Part shown: positions 7,568 to 15,267 of the stretch, one piece after another
Position numbering within the stretch: the stretch's first letter is position 1
Layout: each line of letters begins with the position of its first letter
Assembly: GCF_014650915.1 (NCBI RefSeq)
Contig: NZ_BMVW01000016.1
Coordinates: 1 to 64,000, forward strand
DNA length: 64,000 bases
Reading direction: 5' to 3'
Source of the DNA: Streptomyces poonensis
GTDB lineage: Bacteria > Actinomycetota > Actinomycetes > Streptomycetales > Streptomycetaceae
Notes under the pieces: model-generated
Told to the model about the DNA's origin: nothing
The model's database searches: none
Seen by the model: only the letters and a program-made list of their open reading frames with translations
Made by a program: the position numbers and the translations under genes

Positions 7568-9202
7568 TCAGCCCACCGGGCGGGCCCGGGTCACCACCGA
7601 GGCGAGGTCCAGGGTGTGCGGCAGGGTGCCGAGGGCGGAGCCCCAGTCGCCGCCGAGCCGGGAGGCGCAGAACGCGTCGGCGACCTCCGGGGGCGCGTAC
7701 CGGACCAGCAGCGAGCCCTGGAGTACGAGCGCGAGCCGCTCCACGAGCCGGCGCGCGCGGGCCTCCACGCCCTCCAGATCGGCGAGTTCGGTCAGCAGGT
7801 TCTTGATCGCGCCGTCCAGGCGGTGGTCGGCTCCCCGCGCCTGCCCGACCTCCTGGAGGAACGCGTTCAGCGCCTGCGGCTCGCGCTGCAGCGCCCGCAG
7901 CACGTCCAGCGCCTGGACGTTCCCGGCGCCCTCCCAGATCGAGTTGAGCGGCGACTCGCGCAGCAGCCGGGGCATCCCGGACTCCTCGACGTACCCGTTG
8001 CCGCCCAGGCACTCCAGGGCCTCGGCCACCACCGGCGTACAGCGCTTGGTCACCCAGTACTTGGCGGCGGGCACCGCGAGCCGCAGGAAGGCGCGCTCGC
8101 TCTCGCTCCCGTCGTCGTACGCCGCCGCCAGCCGCAGCGCGAGCGTGGTCGCCGCCTCCGACTCCAGCGCCAGATCGGCGAGGACGTTGCGCATCAGCGG
8201 CTTGTCGATCAGCTTCCCGCCGAACGCCTCCCGATAGGTGCAGTGGTGGATCGCCTGCGCCACCGCCTGCCGCATCAGCCCGGCGGAGCCCAGCACGCAG
8301 TCCACGCGCGTGGCGGCCACCATGCCGATGATGGTGCGCACCCCGCGGCCCTCGTCGCCGACCCGGCGGGCCCACGTCCCGTCGAACTCGACCTCGGAGG
8401 AGGCGTTGGAGCGGTTGCCGAGCTTGTCCTTCAGCCGCTGGATGCGGAAGACGTTGTGCGTGCCGTCGGCCAGCACGCGCGGCACCAGGAAGCAGGTCAG
8501 GCCTCCCGGTGCCTGCGCCAGCACCAGGAAGCCGTCCGACATGGGCGCCGAGCAGAACCACTTGTGCCCGGTCAGCTCGTACGTCCCGTCCTCGGCGAGC
8601 GGCCGCGCCACGGTGCTGTTCGCCCGGACGTCGCTGCCGCCCTGCTTCTCCGTCATCCCCATCCCGAACAGGGCGCCGGCCTTCTGCGCGGCGGGCCGCA
8701 GCTCCTGGTCGTAGACGGTGGACGCCAGCCGAGGCTCCCACTCGGCCGCGAGCGCGGGGTCGGCGCGCAGCGCGGGCACCGCCGCGTGCGTCATCGACAG
8801 CGGGCAGCCGTTGCCCGCCTCGACCTGCGACCAGACGAGGAATCCGGCCGCGCGCCGCACATGGCCGCCGGGCCGGGTCCAGGCGGTCGTGAGTCCTTGG
8901 GAGACGCCCTTGCCGAGGAGCCGGTGCCAGGAGGGGTGGAACTCGACCTCGTCGATCCGGTGCCCGTAGCGGTCGTGGGTCCGCAGCTTCGGCGGGTTCT
9001 CGTTGGCCAGTGCTCCCCACTCCTGCACCTGTGCGGAGCCCGCGGTGCGGCCGAAGGCCGACAGTTCCGCGCGGGCCTCGTCGAGCAGTCCGGGGGCGAG
9101 GTGCCGCTCGACCGCCTCCGTGAGGGCGCGGTCGGCGGTGAAGACGTCGTAGCCCCGCAGTGGCGGGGGCTGGTTGGTCACTTCATGGGTGCTCGCTGCC
9201 AT
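7568..9202 (-). CDS. aidB: AidB-like acyl-CoA dehydrogenase family protein
   Basis: At 544 aa this is close to E. coli AidB (541 aa) and longer than ordinary acyl-CoA dehydrogenases. Matching segments include MGMTEKQGGSDVRANST, LTGHKWFCSAPMSDGFLVLAQ and RLKDKLGNRSNASSEVEF, all characteristic of AidB, a flavoprotein induced by alkylating agents that binds DNA. FAD-binding and the usual catalytic Glu region (CLGGNGYVEESGMPRLLRE) are present. It is separated from the Dap operon by a hairpin at 9287-9323, so I do not count it as part of that cluster. Its cellular substrate is unresolved. Confidence 0.85.
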   Translation of the reverse strand: MAASTHEVTNQPPPLRGYDVFTADRALTEAVERHLAPGLLDEARAELSAFGRTAGSAQVQEWGALANENPPKLRTHDRYGHRIDEVEFHPSWHRLLGKGVSQGLTTAWTRPGGHVRRAAGFLVWSQVEAGNGCPLSMTHAAVPALRADPALAAEWEPRLASTVYDQELRPAAQKAGALFGMGMTEKQGGSDVRANSTVARPLAEDGTYELTGHKWFCSAPMSDGFLVLAQAPGGLTCFLVPRVLADGTHNVFRIQRLKDKLGNRSNASSEVEFDGTWARRVGDEGRGVRTIIGMVAATRVDCVLGSAGLMRQAVAQAIHHCTYREAFGGKLIDKPLMRNVLADLALESEAATTLALRLAAAYDDGSESERAFLRLAVPAAKYWVTKRCTPVVAEALECLGGNGYVEESGMPRLLRESPLNSIWEGAGNVQALDVLRALQREPQALNAFLQEVGQARGADHRLDGAIKNLLTELADLEGVEARARRLVERLALVLQGSLLVRYAPPEVADAFCASRLGGDWGSALGTLPHTLDLASVVTRARPVG

Positions 9203-9286
9203 GCCCGAAACCTACCCCCCGGTATGAGGTGCTCACCTGGTGTGCGGCAGGTGCCGTCCCGGTGGGACGGGCCGCCGGACAGGCCA

Positions 9287-9323
9287 CGGCGCTCCGGGAA
9301 GCCGTCGGGCTCCCGGAGCGCCG
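9287..9323. terminator. Terminator closing the diaminopropionate operon
   Basis: CGGCGCTCCGGGA pairs with TCCCGGAGCGCCG in a 13-bp perfect stem around an 11-base loop, 42 bases after the sbnA stop. A second small hairpin (CCGTCCC-GGT-GGGACGG) lies at 9254-9270. Confidence 0.7.
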
Positions 9324-9364
9324 CAGGTCGTGCGGTGCGCGCTCGGACCGGGCCGAGCGCGCGA

Positions 9365-10351
9365 TCAGGCCGAGTGCGAGATCAGCGGCAGTTCCTCGGT
9401 GTCGAGGACGTCGTCGCCGTACAGGTCGCGCACCCAGCTGTCCCGGTAGACGCTGTCCAGGTAGCGCTCGCCGAGGTCCGGGGCGATGGCCACCGACGTG
9501 AGGTCGTCGCTGCCGTTGCGGGCCAGCCAGTCGGACGCGCCGCTGACCACCGTGCCCGTCGAACCGCCGAACAGGAACCCGCGCCGGGCCAGCCGGCGGC
9601 AGGCGCGCACGGTGTCCGGCTCCGCCACCCGGACGAGGTCGTCCACCCAGGACTCGTCCAGCAGCGGCGGGGTGACGCTCATCCCGAGGCCGGGGATCAT
9701 CCGGCGGCCCGGAGTCCCGCCGAAGGACACGGACCCCTCGCTGTCCACCGCCACGATGCGCACCCCGCGCCGGTGCTCCCAGAACCAGCGGGCGCACCCC
9801 ATCAGCGTGCCCGAGGTGCCCACGCCCACGAACAGCACGTCAAGCTGCGGGAACTGGCGGGCGATGGCCGGAGCCGTGGTGCGGTAGTGCGCCCGCCAGT
9901 TGCCCGAGTTGGTGTACTGGTCGAGCCAGACGAAACGCTCGTCGGAGGCGCACAGCGCACGCACGTACGAGATGCGTGCGCCGAGGAAGCCGCCGTGGGC
10001 GGCCGGCTCGGTGATGACGTGCACGCTCGCGCCCAGCGCCTCCATCAGCCGGCGGGTCTGCGGGTTGCAGCGGGAGTCGGTCACACACATGAACCGGTAG
10101 CCCCTGCTCGCCGCGATCATGCTGAGCGCCACGCCCAGGTTTCCGGACGAGGACTCGACCAGCACGGAGTCCGGCGTGAGGACCCCGTCCCGTTCGGCGG
10201 CCTTCACCATTTCCAGCGCGGCCTTGACCTTGATCGATCCGGCGAAGTTGAAGCCCTCGCACTTGAGGAAGAGAGAGTGCCCGACGACCGGTCGAAGATC
10301 GACGTACAGCTCCTCCTCGTTGAAATCCGTGGGTACGGATATGACTGGCAC
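9365..10351 (-). CDS. sbnA: SbnA-type N-(2-amino-2-carboxyethyl)-L-glutamate synthase
   Basis: A PLP-dependent fold-type II enzyme that joins O-phospho-L-serine and L-glutamate, the first step of L-2,3-diaminopropionate synthesis. The PLP lysine is in FAGSIKVKAA, the substrate loop is SSSGNLGVA and the phosphate loop is GVGTSGTLMG. I start at the GTG at 10351 because AGGGGGG lies four bases upstream; it gives 328 aa, near the family length. An upstream ATG at 10378 would add nine residues but has no ribosome site. It is the last gene of the operon. The AT-rich 160 bases before it, back to sbnB, may hold an internal promoter. Confidence 0.92.
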   Translation of the reverse strand: MPVISVPTDFNEEELYVDLRPVVGHSLFLKCEGFNFAGSIKVKAALEMVKAAERDGVLTPDSVLVESSSGNLGVALSMIAASRGYRFMCVTDSRCNPQTRRLMEALGASVHVITEPAAHGGFLGARISYVRALCASDERFVWLDQYTNSGNWRAHYRTTAPAIARQFPQLDVLFVGVGTSGTLMGCARWFWEHRRGVRIVAVDSEGSVSFGGTPGRRMIPGLGMSVTPPLLDESWVDDLVRVAEPDTVRACRRLARRGFLFGGSTGTVVSGASDWLARNGSDDLTSVAIAPDLGERYLDSVYRDSWVRDLYGDDVLDTEELPLISHSA

Positions 10352-10512
10352 TACGCCCCCCTGTTTTGCGCTTGCCATACTGTCATAATTGGCGTGTTGT
10401 ATGTGTAACTGGCGTGGTTCTTGACTTTTCGCGACATGTCCGGTGCCTGTGGCGTGTACGAACTGGTCAGGCCCGTACGTGCTGGTGCTGTGGTGCTGTG
10501 GTGCGCGGCCGG

Positions 10513-11589
10513 TCAGCCGTGGCGGCTCAGCTCGTGGAAGAAGCCGTCCACCACGTGGAGTTCACCGGCCCGGGCCACGGCGTCGTGGACGTACGCGCCC
10601 ACCGCCAGGTCCAGGACCCCGAGGCCGAACGGCGAGAAGATCACCGGCCGGTCCGACGGCACGCCCACCCGGCCGGCGAGCACGTCGTCCAGCGTCCCGG
10701 TCAGGAAGCTCCGGCCGCCGGTGAGCTTCTCGGCCAGGTGCGGCGAGGTGTCCGCCTTCAGGCAGTGCTCCACGTCGTCGACGAAGTTCGCCGAGCCGAG
10801 CAGGATCTCCGGCGCGAGGTCCCGCAGCGACACATGCAGCACCAGCGGGTCGTGGGCGAACCACTTCGGGTCGTGGACGTGCGGCGTGCCCGCGACCGTG
10901 GCGAAGACCACCAGGTCGGCCGTGCTGATCGCCTCCCCGGCGTCCTCGTGCACGGTGATCCGGGCGCCGGTGCCCGACCGCCGGAGGTAGTCGGAGAACC
11001 CGGCGGCGCTCTCGGCCGACAGGTCGTGCACGCCGATCTCCTCGAACGGCCAGTCCGTCGCGGCCAGGAACGTGTGGATGTACCGGGCGATCAGACCCGT
11101 GCCCACGAACACCACCCGGGACGGCTTTTCGCGCCCCTCGCGGGCGTCGCTCAGCCGGTGGGCCGCCAGCGCCGCCGACGCCGCCGTCCGGGCCGCGCTG
11201 ATCACCGACGCCTCCAGACACGCGAACGGATAGCCCGTGACGGGGTCGTTGAGGATCAGCACGGCGGAGGCGCGGGGCAGACCGGACTTGATGTTCTCCG
11301 GGAAACTGGACACCCACTTCAGCCCGTCGACCCGCTTCTCGCCGCCGAGCGACGCGGGCAGCGCGATGATGCGGGACGAGGGACGGTCGGGGAAGCGCAG
11401 GAAGTACGACGGCGGGTTCACCGTGTCGCCCGCGCCGTGCAGGCGGTAGACGGACTCCACCAGGTCGACGATCTCGCGCTCGCGGCCGTCCAGGAGCTGC
11501 CGCACCTGGGCGCCGGTGATCACGGCGAAGGACGGCGCACCGTTCCGCGCGGGCGTCGCCGCCGGGTCGGACGGGGGCAGCGGGCTCAT
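10513..11589 (-). CDS. sbnB: SbnB-type N-(2-amino-2-carboxyethyl)-L-glutamate dehydrogenase
   Basis: This 358-aa ornithine-cyclodeaminase/mu-crystallin family enzyme oxidatively hydrolyses the SbnA product to L-2,3-diaminopropionate and 2-oxoglutarate with NAD. The Rossmann motif VVFVGTGLIARYIHTFL, the substrate-side LKWVSSFPENIKSG and the SPFGLGVLDLAVG segment fit SbnB. The ATG at 11589 overlaps the dioxygenase stop (ATGA) behind GGAAGGGAA, so the two are coupled. The 2-oxoglutarate it releases is the co-substrate of the neighbouring dioxygenase, a plausible metabolic link. Confidence 0.92.
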   Translation of the reverse strand: MSPLPPSDPAATPARNGAPSFAVITGAQVRQLLDGREREIVDLVESVYRLHGAGDTVNPPSYFLRFPDRPSSRIIALPASLGGEKRVDGLKWVSSFPENIKSGLPRASAVLILNDPVTGYPFACLEASVISAARTAASAALAAHRLSDAREGREKPSRVVFVGTGLIARYIHTFLAATDWPFEEIGVHDLSAESAAGFSDYLRRSGTGARITVHEDAGEAISTADLVVFATVAGTPHVHDPKWFAHDPLVLHVSLRDLAPEILLGSANFVDDVEHCLKADTSPHLAEKLTGGRSFLTGTLDDVLAGRVGVPSDRPVIFSPFGLGVLDLAVGAYVHDAVARAGELHVVDGFFHELSRHG

Positions 11590-12584
11590 CGGGCGTTCCC
11601 TTCCAGGGTCACGGAGACGTCGGAGAACCTGACCGGGTCGGCGAGGCCCACGAGCACCTCGCGCGCCCCCTCGAAGGGCTCCCGGCTGTGCGCCGTACGG
11701 ATGTTGTCGACCAGCAGCAGATCGCCCGCCCGCCACGGCTCGCGCCGCGTGTGGGCCGTGTACACGTCGTTGATCGCCTCGACGACGTCCGGGCCGATCG
11801 GGTCGCCGTTGCCGTACCGGGTGTTGAACGGCAGACCCTCGTCGCCGTACACGTCCACCAGGTACTCGCGCACCTCCGGGTCCATCGTCCACTCGTTGAG
11901 GAACGCGATCTGGTTGAACCAGCAGCGGCGGCCCGTCACCGGGTGGCGCACCACGGCGCTGCGGCGCTGCCGGGTGCGCAGGGAGCCGTCGTCCTGCCAG
12001 GCGAACTCGATGGCGTGCACCCGGCAGTACGCCTCGATGGCGCCCCGGTCGTCCGTGCCGAACGCCTCTTCGAGCGTGGCGCCGATCTCGTCGTTGTAGC
12101 TGCGGGTGAGTATCCAGCCCTCCCGTTCGAACCGTTCGGTCAGCTCGGTGGGCAGCGCCGTGAGCACGGCCTCCGCGTCGGCCACGGTCGTCGCCCCGCC
12201 CTCGGTGGGCGCGGTGAGGCAGGCGAAGAGCATCAGGCCGGGGAACTCCAGCGTGTAGCTGAGCTCGTGGTGCATGCACATCTGCTGGTTGGGCGGCCAG
12301 GCCGTGGAGGAGTGCACGCCGTCGGCGTACGCCTGCCGCGGCGCGAACGCCTCCTTCTCCGGCATCAGGCGGTCGGCCAGCAGCTGGAAGACGGCGCCGG
12401 TCTGTGTCCGGTCGCTCAGCCCCAGCCCGCGGACGAGCACCGCGCCGTGCTCGGCGACGACGGCACGCAGCGCGTCCCGGTGCCGCGTGGTCCACTCCCG
12501 GGCGTCACCGGAGACGCTGAGCAGGGGTGGCCTGCCCTCGGTCAGGGCGACGTCGTCGCGGAGCAGGGAAGTGGAGGACGACAT
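11586..12584 (-). CDS. TauD/SyrP-type Fe(II)/2-oxoglutarate dioxygenase
   Basis: A 332-aa non-haem iron oxygenase. The metal triad is H105-x-E107 (MCMHHELSY) and H299 (NIRTAHSRE), with R309 placed to bind 2-oxoglutarate. An HxE rather than HxD facial triad is typical of the clavaminate-synthase/VioC and SyrP groups, which hydroxylate amino acids, SyrP on a carrier-bound substrate. Here the likely substrate is diaminopropionate, free or on the carrier protein; that is inference. I start at the ATG at 12584 behind AAGGACC. An ATG at 12677 overlaps the upstream stop (ATGA) and would add a 31-residue Thr/Ala/Gly repeat encoded by the 9-bp repeats at 12607-12660. Confidence 0.88.
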   Translation of the reverse strand: MSSSTSLLRDDVALTEGRPPLLSVSGDAREWTTRHRDALRAVVAEHGAVLVRGLGLSDRTQTGAVFQLLADRLMPEKEAFAPRQAYADGVHSSTAWPPNQQMCMHHELSYTLEFPGLMLFACLTAPTEGGATTVADAEAVLTALPTELTERFEREGWILTRSYNDEIGATLEEAFGTDDRGAIEAYCRVHAIEFAWQDDGSLRTRQRRSAVVRHPVTGRRCWFNQIAFLNEWTMDPEVREYLVDVYGDEGLPFNTRYGNGDPIGPDVVEAINDVYTAHTRREPWRAGDLLLVDNIRTAHSREPFEGAREVLVGLADPVRFSDVSVTLEGNAR

Positions 12585-12606
12585 GGTCGTGAAGGTCCTT
12601 TCGGTA

Positions 12607-12660
12607 GTGCCGGTGGTGCCGGCAGTGCTGGTCGTACCGGCTGTGCCGGCCGTACTGGCC
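12607..12660. repeat. Six 9-bp tandem units between NRPS and dioxygenase genes
   Basis: Six imperfect units follow one another without gaps: GTGCCGGTG, GTGCCGGCA, GTGCTGGTC, GTACCGGCT, GTGCCGGCC, GTACTGGCC. On the minus strand in the dioxygenase frame they encode a Thr-Ala-Gly-rich stretch, so they would be coding if the upstream start is used. Confidence 0.8.
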
Positions 12661-12673
12661 TTACGGGTGCGGA

Positions 12674-15250
12674 TCATGGGGCGGGGGTCTCGGCCCGTAC
12701 GTCGGTCCCGGCCCGTTCGCCGGTCCCGGGCGGTGTGTCCGTCGCGGTCCCCGGTGCGGTGGGTGCCGCGGCCTCCGCGGCGCCCCGTGTGTCGATCAGC
12801 TCCGCCAGGTCGGCCAGGACCGGGTGACGGGCGACGTCCTTGGGGGACACCGCACGGTCCAGGGCGATCGCCAGCTTCACCGCCGACAGGGAGGTGCCGC
12901 CGCGGTCGAAGAAGTGGTCTCGCCGGCCCACGCGGGCGGGCGGGACGCCGAGCACCTGGGCCCACGCCGCCGCCAGCCGTTCCTCGGTCGGCGTCCCGGG
13001 CGCGGGCGCCGGGAGGCCGTCCCCGGCGGTGCCCAGCTCCTCGGCGAGCGCGGTCAGCTGCTTGCGGTCGATCTTGCCGTTGGCGGTCAGCGGCAGGTGC
13101 TCGCGCCAGTGGACGACCGTGGGCACCATGTACGCGGGCAGCGACGCGGCCAGCGTCCGGCGCAGGACCTCGGCGTCCAGCCGCTTCCTGCCGCTGTAGA
13201 AGGCGACCAGATGCTCGCCCCGGGCCACCACCACGGCGCCGTCGCGCACGCCCGCCACCTTCAGCAGGGCGTTCTCCACCTCGCCGATCTCGATGCGGAA
13301 GCCGCGCACCTTCACCTGGCTGTCCTTGCGGCCCAGGAACTCCAGCTTGCCGTCGGGCCGCCAGCGTCCCTGGTCGCCGCTGCGGTACAGCCGCTCGCCC
13401 GGCCGGTACGGGTCGGCGGTGAAGGCCCGCCGGGTCCGCTCGGGGTCGTTGACGTAGCCCCGCCCGACACAGACCCCGGAGAAGACGATCTCGCCGGGGG
13501 CGCCCAGCGGCACCAGGCCGAGGTGCTCGTCCACGATGTACACGCGCACGTTGCGCACCGCCCGGCCGAGCGGCACCCGGTCCCCGTGCGGCGGCCGGCG
13601 CAGCACCTCGTGGTTGGTGTCGTCCGAGGTCTCGGTCAGCCCGTAGGCGTTGACCAGCGGAATGGTCGGGTGCGTGGCGAACCAGCGCTCGGTCAGCTCC
13701 TTCTTCAGCGCCTCGCCGGTGACCGACACGATCCTCAGGTCCGGCAGCGCGCGCGGGTGCTGCTCCAGGTGCGCGAGGACGGCCTCCAGGTACGACGGCA
13801 CGCACTGGAGCACGTTGACCCGTCCGGCCGTGATCCGGTCGACGTACCGGTCGACGTCGAGGATCTCCTCCTGCTCCACCAGCAGGGTCCGTCCGCCCAC
13901 CAGGAGCGCGGACACCAGCTGCCACAGCGAGATGTCGAAGCACTGGGGCGCGGTCTGGGCGACCGTGGACCCCTCCTCGATGCCCAGGTCCTCGATCTTG
14001 GCGAGGAGGTGGTTGAGCATCCCGGCGTGCTCGCACATCGCGCCCTTCGGCTCGCCCGTGGAGCCGGAGGTGAAATAGATGTACGCGAGCTGGTCACAGG
14101 CGACGGGCATGCCCAGGTCGTCGTCGGCGTGGCCCTCGTCGCAGGCGGCGGCGACGGTGAGGGCGCGCACGCCGGACAGCCGGGACAGTGCCGCGTCGAG
14201 CGTGTCCGTGCTGCCGTCCTCCGTGAGTACCAGCGCGCACTCGGCGCGGGACAGCGTCTTCGCGATGCGCCCGGCGGGGAAGTGCGGTTCGACGGGCAGA
14301 TAGACGCCTCCCGCCTTCATCACGCCGAGGACGGCGGCCGTCCAGTCCAGGTTCCGTTCGGTCACCACCGCGACGACGCCCTCGCGCTTCAGGCCGCGCG
14401 CGATCAGGGCCCTCGCGATCCGGTTGGCGCGGGAGTTCAGCTCCCGGTACGTCAGCTCCTCGTCGCCGCACACGGCGGCCACCGCGTCCGGGTGGGCCCG
14501 TACCCGCTCCTCGAACAGCTCGTGCATGCGCCGGTCCGGCAGGTCCCGGCGGGGCCCGGCCAGTCCGTCGAGTTGCCGGCGCACCTCGTCGGCGGAGAGC
14601 AGGCCCTGCCGCCCGTAGTCGGCGTCCGGGTCGAGGGCCAGCGAGGTGAGCGCGGTCACGTGGTAGCCGGCCACCCGGGCCGCGGCCTCCCCGCCGAGCA
14701 CATCGGTGCGGTGACGCACCCGCAGCCCGATCCGGTCGCCCTGCCGCCGGATGCCCACCCGCAGCACGGTGTCCCCGTCGAGGGGGCCGTCGCCGCCGGT
14801 GGCGTCGAGGACCGTCTCGAACGGCGCGCCGTCCAGGCCCAGTTCCTCCCGCAGGTCGTCGACCGGGAAGTCGGCGTACGCCCGTACGTCGGCCGTGACC
14901 TGCCGTGCGTGCCGCAGCAGTTCCCGCCACTGGCCCCGCTCGGTGGTCAGCCGGCAGGGCAGCGGACGGCCGCCCGCCACGGCCACCCAGCCGGTGGTGA
15001 CCTCCCGCTCGCCGGACAGGACGGCGAGCACGCGCGCGTGGGCGGCCAGCAGGACGGAGTCCAGCGGCAGGGCCAGCGCCCGCACCGCCGCCAGGAACCC
15101 GTCGGGCAGGGCCACGTCGACCTCGCCCGTTCCGTCCGCCGGAGCCGGTGTCCAGCGGGGGATCTCCGCCCGCCCGCCGGCGGTCAGCACACCCCGCCAG
15201 AACTCCCGGGCGTCCTCCGCCCGCCTCTTCTTCGCTTCCCTCAGATCCAT
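12674..15250 (-). CDS. NRPS adenylation-carrier protein with partial condensation domain
   Basis: An 858-aa protein. Residues 1-220 resemble the C-terminal half of a condensation domain (FWRGVL, SVLLAAHARVLAVLSG) but lack the HHxxxDG motif, so this part cannot condense in the usual way. Residues about 240-735 form an adenylation domain: A3 YFTSGSTGEPKG, A5 NAYGLTET, A7 YRSGDQGRW, A8 GRKDSQVKVRG and the A10 lysine K726. A carrier domain follows with GGTSLS, Ser787 carrying phosphopantetheine. By hand alignment to GrsA the specificity residues read D-I-W-Q-S-T-A-D-D-K; the extra acidic pair could bind a side-chain amine such as that of Dap. The gene starts 17 bases after the Pls-like gene. Confidence 0.92.
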   Translation of the reverse strand: MDLREAKKRRAEDAREFWRGVLTAGGRAEIPRWTPAPADGTGEVDVALPDGFLAAVRALALPLDSVLLAAHARVLAVLSGEREVTTGWVAVAGGRPLPCRLTTERGQWRELLRHARQVTADVRAYADFPVDDLREELGLDGAPFETVLDATGGDGPLDGDTVLRVGIRRQGDRIGLRVRHRTDVLGGEAAARVAGYHVTALTSLALDPDADYGRQGLLSADEVRRQLDGLAGPRRDLPDRRMHELFEERVRAHPDAVAAVCGDEELTYRELNSRANRIARALIARGLKREGVVAVVTERNLDWTAAVLGVMKAGGVYLPVEPHFPAGRIAKTLSRAECALVLTEDGSTDTLDAALSRLSGVRALTVAAACDEGHADDDLGMPVACDQLAYIYFTSGSTGEPKGAMCEHAGMLNHLLAKIEDLGIEEGSTVAQTAPQCFDISLWQLVSALLVGGRTLLVEQEEILDVDRYVDRITAGRVNVLQCVPSYLEAVLAHLEQHPRALPDLRIVSVTGEALKKELTERWFATHPTIPLVNAYGLTETSDDTNHEVLRRPPHGDRVPLGRAVRNVRVYIVDEHLGLVPLGAPGEIVFSGVCVGRGYVNDPERTRRAFTADPYRPGERLYRSGDQGRWRPDGKLEFLGRKDSQVKVRGFRIEIGEVENALLKVAGVRDGAVVVARGEHLVAFYSGRKRLDAEVLRRTLAASLPAYMVPTVVHWREHLPLTANGKIDRKQLTALAEELGTAGDGLPAPAPGTPTEERLAAAWAQVLGVPPARVGRRDHFFDRGGTSLSAVKLAIALDRAVSPKDVARHPVLADLAELIDTRGAAEAAAPTAPGTATDTPPGTGERAGTDVRAETPAP

Positions 15251-15267
15251 CGGTCCCGTTCCCCCGC

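Noticed and set aside
7568..9202. AidB-like protein as a tailoring enzyme of the Dap operon
   Set aside because: A 13-bp terminator hairpin and 160 bases separate it, and it matches AidB over its length.
10352..10378. ATG at 10378 as the sbnA start
   Set aside because: It lacks a ribosome site, whereas the GTG at 10351 follows AGGGGGG at ideal spacing.
9365..11589. SbnA/SbnB as part of a staphyloferrin-B-like siderophore cluster
   Set aside because: No NIS synthetase, citrate synthase or iron transporter is present, while NRPS and Pls-like genes are co-transcribed.
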